Shown: positions 1 through 7,368 of the stretch, piece by piece
How the letters are laid out: every line of letters begins with the position of its first letter
Numbering within the stretch: the first letter of the stretch is position 1
Source of the DNA: Mitsuaria sp. PDC51
Lineage (GTDB): Bacteria > Pseudomonadota > Gammaproteobacteria > Burkholderiales > Burkholderiaceae_C
NCBI RefSeq assembly: GCF_900113225.1
Contig: NZ_FOZE01000001.1
Coordinates: 248,001-312,000 of the forward strand
Direction: 5' to 3'
DNA length: 64,000 bases
Position numbers and translations under genes: made by a program
The notes under the pieces: model-generated
Seen by the model: only the letters and a program-made list of their open reading frames with translations
What the model was told of the DNA's origin: nothing
The model's database searches: none

Positions 1-2
1 TC

Positions 3-359
3 CGCGGCAAGGGCGGCCTGTGCCTGGACATCGAAGGCGGCGCCCGGCCGGGGCGCAAGCTCATCGTCTACGACTGCAACGGCGGCGGGAACCAGCGCTT
101 CGAATGGAACCGCGACGGCGAGCTGCGCGTCGCGGGGCTGTGCCTCGATGTCGCCGACCGCAACACCGCCGATGGCGCGCGGGTGATGGCCTTCACCTGC
201 AACGGTGGCGCCAACCAGCGCTGGCGCGCGCGTGGCGGCGAGATCCGCAGCGCCGACTCCGGCAAGTGCCTGGACATCGAAGGCGGCCGCGCCCGTCCGG
301 GCACGGCCGTCATCCTGTATCGCTGCAACGGCGGCGACAACCAGCGCTGGTCGTGGTGA
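3..359 (+). CDS. Ricin-type beta-trefoil lectin domain protein, C-terminal part
   Basis: The reading frame is open from the window edge and its 5' part lies outside, so the domain in front of the lectin is unknown. The visible 118 residues hold three tandem beta-trefoil subdomains, each with a CLDI/CLDV core, a cysteine in a Y/F-x-C-N-G-G motif and a closing Q-R-W or Q-R-F (QxW-type) motif, ending in QRWSW before TGA. Ricin B-type modules bind sugars and are usually C-terminal additions to secreted glycosidases, proteases or esterases. A secreted carbohydrate-active enzyme is therefore likely but cannot be shown here. The stop codon abuts the stop of the convergent DAHP synthase gene, with no terminator between them. 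Confidence 0.8.
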   Translation, partial: RGKGGLCLDIEGGARPGRKLIVYDCNGGGNQRFEWNRDGELRVAGLCLDVADRNTADGARVMAFTCNGGANQRWRARGGEIRSADSGKCLDIEGGRARPGTAVILYRCNGGDNQRWSW

Positions 360-1508
<1,149 letters not shown>

Positions 1509-1558
1509 GGGAATCACGCTTTCTATGAGGGCTGGGGGTGGCGCTCGGGCCCCGGCCG

Positions 1559-1593
1559 AAAAAAAACCGCCGGGCTTGTGGGCCCGGCGGTTT
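1559..1593 (-). terminator. Intrinsic terminator in the aroG leader (attenuator stem 3:4)
   Basis: On the minus strand a perfect 12-bp stem (1593-1582 with 1575-1564), a 6-nt loop and an uninterrupted run of eight U (complement of 1559-1566) form a textbook Rho-independent terminator. It lies between the aroG promoter and the aroG start codon, about 50 nt before the ATG. A terminator in that place only makes sense as a regulated one. Its 5' arm can also pair with a GC block inside the upstream leader peptide gene, giving the alternative antiterminator. Confidence 0.9.
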
Positions 1594-1617
1594 CTTGAGG
1601 ATTCTTGGCGCGCTTGC

Positions 1618-1695
1618 TTATGCGTTCGCCTCTCCTCCGCCGGGGCGGTGCGAGAACCAAAAATAAGCAAAGTAAAACTTCGGTGCGGAACGCAT
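1618..1695 (-). CDS. Aromatic leader peptide of the aroG attenuator
   Basis: A 25-codon reading frame, ATG to TAA, directly upstream of the attenuator terminator. After MRSAPK it reads FYFAYFWF, seven aromatic residues in eight codons covering Phe, Tyr and Trp, then SHRPGGGEANA. The Phe and Tyr codons are largely TTT and TAT, unlike the GC-rich codon use around it. This is the structure of a ribosome-stalling leader peptide. There is no Shine-Dalgarno sequence, but a promoter -10 ends 8 nt before the ATG, so the mRNA is probably leaderless. It is not annotated by ordinary gene finders because of its length. The peptide itself is unlikely to have a function after synthesis. Confidence 0.85.
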   Translation of the reverse strand: MRSAPKFYFAYFWFSHRPGGGEANA

Positions 1696-1703
1696 AAGGA
1701 CCA

Positions 1704-1733
1704 ATAGTGCCTGCGCGGGTCGCGGCGCGTCAA
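1704..1733 (-). promoter_or_regulatory. Sigma70-type promoter of the aroG leader
   Basis: Minus-strand TTGACG (1733-1728), an 18-nt spacer, then CACTAT (1709-1704). The -10 ends 8 nt before the leader-peptide ATG, so transcription should begin at or within 1-2 nt of the start codon. Confidence 0.6.
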
Positions 1734-1823
1734 GCGCCGCGAGGGGACGGCCGCGGGTGTGGCGCGACGGCATCGGGCAAGCGAGCCTTCGCGGAACCGT
1801 GGGGATGCGCGGCCGGCATGGGG

Positions 1824-3287
1824 TCAGGCCGTGCCGCCGACGGTCAGGCCGTCGATGCGCAGCGTGGGCTGGCCGACGCCCACCGGCACGCTCTGGCCTT
1901 CCTTGCCGCAGACGCCGACGCCGGTGTCCAGCTGCATGTCGTTGCCGATCATGCTCACGCGGGTGAGCGCGTCCGGGCCGTTGCCGATGATGGTTGCGCC
2001 CTTGACCGGGTACTGGATCTTGCCTTTCTCGACCCAGAAGGCCTCGCTGGCGGAGAACACGAACTTGCCCGAGGTGATGTCGACCTGGCCGCCGCCGAAG
2101 TTGGTCGCGTACAGGCCCTTGTCGATGCTGGCGATGATCTCGGCCGGATCCTTGTCGCCGCCCAGCATGTAGGTGTTGGTCATGCGCGGCATCGGCACGT
2201 GGGCGTAGCTCTCGCGGCGGCCATTGCCGGTGGGGGCGACCTTCATCAGCCGCGCGTTCATCGCGTCCTGGATGTAGCCCTTGAGGATGCCGTCCTCGAT
2301 CAGCACGTTGCGCTGCGAGGCGCAGCCCTCGTCGTCGACGTTGAGCGAGCCGCGGCGGTCGGGGATGGTGCCGTCGTCCAGCACCGTCACGCCCTTGGCC
2401 GCGACGCGCTGGCCGATGCGCCCGGAGAAGGTCGACGAGCCCTTGCGGTTGAAGTCGCCCTCCAGGCCGTGGCCGACCGCCTCGTGCAGCAGCACGCCGG
2501 GCCAGCCCGGGCCCAGGACCACGGTCATCTCGCCGGCCGGGGCCGGGCGCGACTCGAGGTTGGTCAGCGCCGCGCTGACCGCCTGCTCGACGTAGGACGC
2601 GATCATCTCGTCGGTGAAATAGGCCAGGCCGAAGCGGCCGCCGCCGCCGCCCGATCCCACTTCCCGGCGGCCGTCGCTCTCGGCGATCACGGTCACGGAC
2701 AGGCGCACCAGCGGCCGCACGTCGGCGGCCAGGGTGCCGTCGGCGCGCGCGATCAGCACCACCTCGTGCTCGGCGGCCAGGCCGGCCATCACCTGCTTGA
2801 CGCGAGGATCCTTGGCGCGGGCCAGGCGCTCGGTGCGCTCCAGCAGGGCGACCTTCTGCGTGCTGTCCAGGCTGGCGATGGGATCCGCGTCGCCATAGAG
2901 GGCCCGGCTTCCGGACACCACCGGCTCGGCCGGCACCTTGACGCGTTTGCTCTGCCCGGCCGACGCGATCGCGCGCACGGTGCGCGCGGCGTCGAGCAGC
3001 GCGGCCTCGGAAATGTCGTCCGAATACGCGAAGGCCGTCTTCTCGCCCGCGACGGCGCGCACGCCCACGCCCTGGTCGATCGAGAAACTGCCGCTCTTGA
3101 CGATGCCTTCCTCCAGGCTCCAGCCCTCCGCGCGGGTGGTCTGGAAGTAGAGGTCGGCGTCGTCGACGCGGTGCTCGGTGATCAGCCGCAGCGCCTGCGA
3201 CAGCGACGCGTCGGTCAGGCCGAAGGGTTCGAGCAGCTGGGCACGGGCGGTGACCAGGCGGGCGAGGGTGGGTTCGCGCGAAATCAT
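1824..3287 (-). CDS. tldD: Metalloprotease TldD
   Basis: TldD pairs with TldE (PmbA) in a cytoplasmic zinc protease that trims unfolded or modified peptides and helps mature microcin-like products and degrade the CcdA antitoxin. The 487-residue protein is family length and carries the HEAVGHGLEGD segment (about residue 265), whose HExxxH histidines bind zinc, the FGGGQVDI stretch and the C-terminal IGNDMQLDTGVGVCGKEGQ block. The start MISREP was chosen because the codon lies 6 nt downstream of a TACAAT -10 element and matches the family's N-terminal length. No pmbA partner lies next to it. A convergently placed gene is not present; rsmI follows upstream on the same strand. Confidence 0.95.
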   Translation of the reverse strand: MISREPTLARLVTARAQLLEPFGLTDASLSQALRLITEHRVDDADLYFQTTRAEGWSLEEGIVKSGSFSIDQGVGVRAVAGEKTAFAYSDDISEAALLDAARTVRAIASAGQSKRVKVPAEPVVSGSRALYGDADPIASLDSTQKVALLERTERLARAKDPRVKQVMAGLAAEHEVVLIARADGTLAADVRPLVRLSVTVIAESDGRREVGSGGGGGRFGLAYFTDEMIASYVEQAVSAALTNLESRPAPAGEMTVVLGPGWPGVLLHEAVGHGLEGDFNRKGSSTFSGRIGQRVAAKGVTVLDDGTIPDRRGSLNVDDEGCASQRNVLIEDGILKGYIQDAMNARLMKVAPTGNGRRESYAHVPMPRMTNTYMLGGDKDPAEIIASIDKGLYATNFGGGQVDITSGKFVFSASEAFWVEKGKIQYPVKGATIIGNGPDALTRVSMIGNDMQLDTGVGVCGKEGQSVPVGVGQPTLRIDGLTVGGTA

Positions 3288-3293
3288 CGGGCG

Positions 3294-3299
3294 ATTGTA
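3294..3299 (-). promoter_or_regulatory. -10 element of tldD (predicted leaderless start)
   Basis: Minus-strand TACAAT followed by CGCCCG and the ATG of tldD. No Shine-Dalgarno sequence is visible, so the transcript probably starts at the ATG. No convincing -35 was found. Confidence 0.45.
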
Positions 3300-3388
3300 G
3301 GCATCGCCCATGACGGCCGGGGGCCGGGCGCGGCGGCCGACCCTGCCGCGAGGATGGGGACCGGGCGGCCCCGGGGTGGAGGGCTGGC

Positions 3389-4363
3389 TCAGTCGGAGCG
3401 GGCGCCGGTGTCGGTGTCGGAGTCGGTATCGCCGTCGCCGTTGGCATCGCCCCCGGCGTCCTGCTTCCAGGCCAGCGCCAGCTGGTACAGCGCCTTGCGC
3501 GATTCGCCGGTCAGCTCCGCGGCGAGGGACGCCGCCTGCTTCAGCGGCAGCTCGCGCATGAGCACGCGCAGCGTGCGCTGGGCGTCCTCGGGCAGGCCGG
3601 CTTCGCCTGCCGGCGCGGGCGCGGCATGCAGCACCAGCACGAACTCGCCGCGCTCGCGCTGCTTGTCGGCCGCCATCCAGGCGGGCAGCGTGGCGCAGGG
3701 CGCGGTGTGGATGGTCTCGAACTGCTTCGTGACCTCGCGGCAGATCGTCAGCGTCTGTTCGGGCGCGAGCTCGGCCAGCAGCGCGATCAGTTCCTGGATC
3801 CGATGGGGCGCCTCGAACAGCACCTGGCTGTGGGGCGCGCCGGTCAGCGCCTGCAGCGCCGCGCGCCGCTCGGCCGCCTTGGTCGGCAGGAAACCCACGA
3901 AGCGGAACCCCTGGGCGCGGGCGTCGCCGGCCACGCTGAGCGCCGCTACCGCGCTGCTCGCGCCGGGCAGCGGCATGACGCGCACGCCGGCGCGCGCGGC
4001 CGCGGCCACCAGCACCGCGCCCGGGTCCGAGATCGCCGGCGTGCCGGCGTCGCTGACGTAGGCGATGCGCTCGCCGGCGAGCAGGCGCGCGACCAGGCCT
4101 TCCGCCGCCTGCTGCTCGTTGTGCTGGTGCAGCGCCAGCAGCGGCTTGTGCAGGCCGAGCCAGCGCAGCAACTGAGCGCTGACGCGCGTGTCCTCGCAGG
4201 CGACGGCGTCGACCAGCCCCAGCACGTGGATCGCGCGCAGGCTCAGGTCGGCGAGGTTGCCGATCGGGGTCGCGACGACGTAGAGCGTGCCGCCCGGGAA
4301 TTGCTGATGACCGGCCGCGGCGGAAGCGGCGGCGATCAGCGAGGCGGACGGGGACGTCGACAT
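3389..4363 (-). CDS. rsmI: 16S rRNA (cytidine(1402)-2'-O)-methyltransferase RsmI
   Basis: RsmI methylates the ribose of C1402 in the ribosomal P site using S-adenosylmethionine. The 324-residue product shows the family blocks GGTLYVVATPIGNLADLS, ACEDTRVSAQLL, SDAGTPAISDPG, PLPGASSAVAALS, GFRFVGFLP and FEAPHRI. The start MSTSPS was taken because the in-frame MESFLN start lies inside yraN and adds residues absent from relatives. The last 20 residues are an unusual Asp/Gly/Thr/Ser run encoded by a slippage-prone GTCGGTGTCGGAGTCGGTATC stretch, and are unlikely to matter for catalysis. The start codon overlaps that of the divergent yraN (shared CATG), so neither gene has its own upstream space. 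Confidence 0.95.
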   Translation of the reverse strand: MSTSPSASLIAAASAAAGHQQFPGGTLYVVATPIGNLADLSLRAIHVLGLVDAVACEDTRVSAQLLRWLGLHKPLLALHQHNEQQAAEGLVARLLAGERIAYVSDAGTPAISDPGAVLVAAAARAGVRVMPLPGASSAVAALSVAGDARAQGFRFVGFLPTKAAERRAALQALTGAPHSQVLFEAPHRIQELIALLAELAPEQTLTICREVTKQFETIHTAPCATLPAWMAADKQRERGEFVLVLHAAPAPAGEAGLPEDAQRTLRVLMRELPLKQAASLAAELTGESRKALYQLALAWKQDAGGDANGDGDTDSDTDTGARSD

Positions 4364-4769
4364 GTTCAAGAAACTCTCCATCGGACGGGACGGCGCGGAT
4401 GCGCAGGCACGGGGCGCCGGCGCCGAGCAGCGCGCCCTGGACTACCTGAGGCGGCAGGGGCTGCGGCTGGTGGCGCGCAATTATCGGGTCGCGCGCGGGC
4501 CGTCCGCGCGGGGCGGGGAGGTCGACCTGATCCTGTGGGCGCGGGACGGGACGCTGGTGTTCGTCGAGGTGCGTGCCAGGGAACGCGATGCGCATGGCGG
4601 TGCGGCGGCCAGCGTGACGCGGGCCAAGCAACGGAAGGTGATCTTCGCGGCGACATGTTTCCTGCGCGCGCTGGCGGAGATCCCGCCTTGCCGGTTCGAC
4701 GTGGTGGCCATCGATGGCGATCGCGTCGAGTGGCTGCAAGGGGCCTTCGACGTGCCGGCCGAGCACTGA
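4362..4769 (+). CDS. yraN: YraN/UPF0102 family endonuclease-fold protein
   Basis: A 135-residue member of the UPF0102 family, which has a restriction-endonuclease-like fold; its exact role is unsettled, with links to DNA repair and recombination in related bacteria. The sequence shows the family blocks GAGAEQRALDYLRRQGLRLVARNYR, broken here across residues 16-40, then GGEVDLILW with the conserved E-x-D-L metal-binding pattern, LVFVEVRAR (E-x-R) and the final RFDVVAID. The ATG starts one base inside the rsmI start codon on the other strand. Order with diaA and dolP downstream matches the rsmI-yraN-diaA-dolP neighbourhood known from Escherichia coli, minus lpoA. Confidence 0.9.
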   Translation: MFKKLSIGRDGADAQARGAGAEQRALDYLRRQGLRLVARNYRVARGPSARGGEVDLILWARDGTLVFVEVRARERDAHGGAAASVTRAKQRKVIFAATCFLRALAEIPPCRFDVVAIDGDRVEWLQGAFDVPAEH

Positions 4770-4803
4770 GCTCTGCGGCGGCCGATGGCCGTGCAGCACC
4801 CTT

Positions 4804-4809
4804 TATCAT
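4804..4809 (+). promoter_or_regulatory. -10 element of diaA (predicted leaderless start)
   Basis: TATCAT ending 8 nt before the ATG at 4818, with no Shine-Dalgarno sequence between. It implies an internal promoter inside the yraN-diaA gap. Confidence 0.4.
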
Positions 4810-4817
4810 CCGCGCTC

Positions 4818-5387
4818 ATGTTGGAACAACGCATACAACAACAATTCTTCGAGAGCGCGGACCTGCTCTACCAGGTCGCCGAAGGGCTGTCCCGCCCGCT
4901 CGCCGTCGCGGCGCAGATGATGGTGGACGCGCTCACCGCCGGCGGCCGCGTGCTCACCGCCGGGCTCGGCACCTCGGCGGCGGACGCGACCTACATGGCC
5001 TCGCTGCTGTCCGGCCGCTTCGAGCAGGAGCGCCCCGGCCTCGCCGCCATCGCGCTCGACGCTCAAGCCCAGGGCTACGCCGATCCCGCCTCCGCGCTGA
5101 TGCGCCAGATCCAGACCTTCGGCCATCCCGGCGATCTGCTGCTGCTGTACGAGGCGCAGGCCAGCGGCGCGGCCGCCGCGCTGCTGCAGGTGGCGCATGC
5201 GCAGGAGATGAGCGTGATCGTGCTCAGCGGCACGCAGGACGACGACTGGCGCGGCACGCTGCTGGACACCGACGTGCAACTGCGCGTGCCGCACAGCCGC
5301 TTCGCGCGGGTGGCGGAAGCGCACCGCCTGCTCTCCCACTGCCTCAGCGACGCGATCGACCTGCAGCTGCTCGGCGCGGGCGAATGA
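4818..5387 (+). CDS. diaA: SIS-domain protein, DiaA/phosphoheptose isomerase type
   Basis: The 189-residue product begins MLEQRIQQQFFESADLLYQ, the opening typical of DiaA and GmhA, and continues as a single SIS (sugar isomerase) domain with LTAGLGTSAADATYMASLLSG and the GDLLLLYEAQASG segment. In GmhA the family converts sedoheptulose 7-phosphate for LPS heptose; in DiaA it binds DnaA and times replication. Context between yraN and dolP favours DiaA. The usual active-site residues of GmhA (Ser/Glu/His positions) appear altered, e.g. GLGTSAADA where isomerases have GNGGSAADA, which also argues against catalysis. The start at 4818 was preferred over an upstream ATG at 4785 because family similarity begins there. 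Confidence 0.8.
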   Translation: MLEQRIQQQFFESADLLYQVAEGLSRPLAVAAQMMVDALTAGGRVLTAGLGTSAADATYMASLLSGRFEQERPGLAAIALDAQAQGYADPASALMRQIQTFGHPGDLLLLYEAQASGAAAALLQVAHAQEMSVIVLSGTQDDDWRGTLLDTDVQLRVPHSRFARVAEAHRLLSHCLSDAIDLQLLGAGE

Positions 5388-5416
5388 CCCTCCTCCCGAC
5401 CTTGAAGGACCTCCCG

Positions 5417-6076
5417 ATGACCTCCGTGACCCGAAGCTCCCGCCGGACCCGCCGCCTGATCCTTGCCGCCGCGCTGGGCGGCGCGTTGCTGCAGACCGCC
5501 TGCGTGCCGCTGATCGTCGGCGGCGCGGCGGTGGGCAGCGCGATGGTGGCGACCGACCGGCGCACGTCCGGCACGCAGCTCGAGGACCAGGGCATCGAGC
5601 TCAAGACCGCCAACCGCATCCGCGAGCAGCTCGGCGACCGCGTGCACATCAACGTCAACAGCTACAACCGCATGGTGTTGCTGACCGGCGAGACCCGCAA
5701 CGACGAGGACCGCGCCGCGGTCGAGCGCATCGCGCAGGGCGTGGAGAACGTCGGCAACGTGCTCAACGAGGTGGGCGTGGGCATGCTGAGCTCGCTGTCC
5801 AGCCGCGCCAACGACGTGGCCATCGCCGCCAAGGTCAAGGCCAGCCTGGTCGACGCGAAGGACCTGATCACCAACGCGTTCTACGTCGTCGTCGAGCGCG
5901 GCAACGTCTACATCATGGGCCGGGTGACCGAGCGCGAGGCCACCCGCGCGACCGAGATCGCCCGCGGCGTGCGCGGCGTGCAGAAGGTGGTGCGCGCGAT
6001 GGAGATCATCAGCGAGGCCGAACTGGCCGCGATGGGCCAGGCCCAGCAGCCGGCCAAGCCGAAGAGCACGCCCTGA
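5417..6076 (+). CDS. dolP: BON-domain outer-membrane lipoprotein, DolP (YraP) type
   Basis: A 219-residue lipoprotein: basic N-terminus, hydrophobic LILAAALGGALL, lipobox LQTAC (Cys about residue 29), then two BON domains (about residues 60-120 and 135-205) that bind phospholipid. In E. coli the equivalent DolP keeps the outer membrane intact and supports Bam function. The start follows GAAGGA by 7 nt; an in-frame ATG at 5384 overlaps the diaA stop but has no lipobox spacing advantage. Gene order yraN-diaA-dolP supports the name. A strong terminator closes the operon 43 nt downstream. Confidence 0.88.
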   Translation: MTSVTRSSRRTRRLILAAALGGALLQTACVPLIVGGAAVGSAMVATDRRTSGTQLEDQGIELKTANRIREQLGDRVHINVNSYNRMVLLTGETRNDEDRAAVERIAQGVENVGNVLNEVGVGMLSSLSSRANDVAIAAKVKASLVDAKDLITNAFYVVVERGNVYIMGRVTEREATRATEIARGVRGVQKVVRAMEIISEAELAAMGQAQQPAKPKSTP

Positions 6077-6118
6077 AACGCGCCGATGCCGGCCGACGCG
6101 CCGGCCGCCCCGCCCAGC

Positions 6119-6148
6119 AAGGGACCGCCACGCGGTCCCTTTTTTCTT
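6119..6148 (+). terminator. Rho-independent terminator after dolP
   Basis: Perfect 10-bp stem AAGGGACCGC / GCGGTCCCTT with a 3-nt loop, followed by TTTTTTCTT. It ends the yraN-diaA-dolP unit. Confidence 0.9.
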
Positions 6149-6280
6149 GGCGCGACGGGGCCCGTGATTTTTCCGGGTCCCTTGATCTGGCGCATTGATG
6201 GAAGGGATCGCTGCTGACGGATGAGCCAGTGCTCATCATCATCGCCCCTCCCTCAATCGAGACAGTTGGAGGCGAAGACC

Positions 6281-7333
6281 ATGTACTTCCCCTATCTCCA
6301 TGGCAAACAGAAGGAGGTGCTGGCCTTGCGCCACCTGGCGCAGGTGCTGGGCGCGGAGGGCCAGGTGCAGCCGGTGATGGAGCCGGTGCGGGTGATGGCG
6401 ACCTCGATGCGGCACACGCTGGAGGCCTGCGAGGCGCATCGCCTGCCGGTGTGGCTGGTGGTCAATCCGGTGCGGCAGGATTTCGACCTGCTGCTGCCCG
6501 CCGAGGCCTTCGACTGGGGCCGGCAGCTGTTCACCTCGTTGCCGACGCGCCAGTGGATCCATCCGACGCTGATGCTGGGCCCGGCGCTGACGCCCGACGT
6601 GGTGCGGCGCTTCGTGCAGCTGTTCGGGGCCCGGCCGATGGGGCTGGTCGTCGGCCCCGAGGCGCCGCCGCTGTCCGAGTTGATGACGATGCTCGGCGGG
6701 GCGCGGGTGCGGCAGGTGTTCTTCAAGGGCGTCGAGCCGACCGCCGCGGACCGCGCCGCGCTCGGGGACACCGCCTGCGTGCGGGTCGAGGACCGGCGCC
6801 TGCCGGACAGCCCCGACCTGCGCCAGGACCACCGCCACCCGTTCCTGGATCCGCTGCCCAATCCGCTGCCCGATCTGCGGCGGGAAGGCGGCGCGGACTT
6901 CTCGGACTACACCACGCTGCCCTCGCGCCCGGACACGCCCGAGGCGCCCTCGCGCCTGGCGGCGTTCCGGCTCAGCTATTTGCGCATCGCGCCAGCCGCG
7001 GCGCCAGCGCCGGCCGCGATCTGGCTCGAGTCCTTCCTGAGCGGCCGGCTCGCGCCCGACGAGGACAGCGCCGACCAGCGCTTCCGCCGCGCGCTCCGTG
7101 TGTTCCAGGCGGCGCTCGACCGCGACGACGCCTGTTTCGGTCCCACCGAGGCCGTGCGGCGCTACCTGGCCGGCCTCATCGATGGGGTCCAGCCGTCGCG
7201 AGCGCTCAGCAAGCAGTGGGAGCTGATGCACCACCTCGAGCTGGTCAGCGGCGTGCTCGCGGGACGCTTCCCCGGGACGAGTCCCGCCGGCGTGCCGACC
7301 AGCCTGCTGGCGCCCGCGGCGGCCCGGGCCTGA
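6281..7333 (+). CDS. sce7725-like protein of unknown function
   Basis: A 350-residue protein starting MYFPYLHGKQKEVLALRHL, which I recognise as the N-terminus shared by sce7725-family and beta-family proteins. These often sit with sce7726-type nuclease-like proteins in phage and accessory DNA, but no such partner is nearby here. The middle (TLMLGPALTPDVVRRFVQLF, GLVVGPEAPPLSELM) fits a TIM-barrel-like repeat pattern, and a proline-rich stretch near residue 185-200 separates the halves. No catalytic motif can be named. Start chosen on GGAG 9 nt upstream. It is single, with a terminator before it and a convergent gene after it. Function is unknown; an unrelated family sharing only the N-terminal motif is possible. 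Confidence 0.55.
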   Translation: MYFPYLHGKQKEVLALRHLAQVLGAEGQVQPVMEPVRVMATSMRHTLEACEAHRLPVWLVVNPVRQDFDLLLPAEAFDWGRQLFTSLPTRQWIHPTLMLGPALTPDVVRRFVQLFGARPMGLVVGPEAPPLSELMTMLGGARVRQVFFKGVEPTAADRAALGDTACVRVEDRRLPDSPDLRQDHRHPFLDPLPNPLPDLRREGGADFSDYTTLPSRPDTPEAPSRLAAFRLSYLRIAPAAAPAPAAIWLESFLSGRLAPDEDSADQRFRRALRVFQAALDRDDACFGPTEAVRRYLAGLIDGVQPSRALSKQWELMHHLELVSGVLAGRFPGTSPAGVPTSLLAPAAARA

Positions 7334-7368
7334 GGCGCGCCGCCGACGTGGCGCCGGGGCGAGGCCGT

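Larger units (their letters stand above)
1559..1695 (-). promoter_or_regulatory. Transcription attenuator controlling aroG
   Basis: The element contains the leader peptide gene, a competing antiterminator and the terminator. Bases 1644-1637 (minus strand CCCGGCGG, just after the aromatic control codons) can pair over 8 bp with 1590-1583 (CCGCCGGG), which is the 5' arm of the terminator stem. If ribosomes stall at the aromatic codons, this antiterminator stays free to form. If they run to the stop codon they cover it, and the terminator folds. Seen: codons, stems, U-run. Known: the trp/phe-type attenuation mechanism. Inferred: that it operates here and senses all three aromatic aminoacyl-tRNAs. 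Confidence 0.75.
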
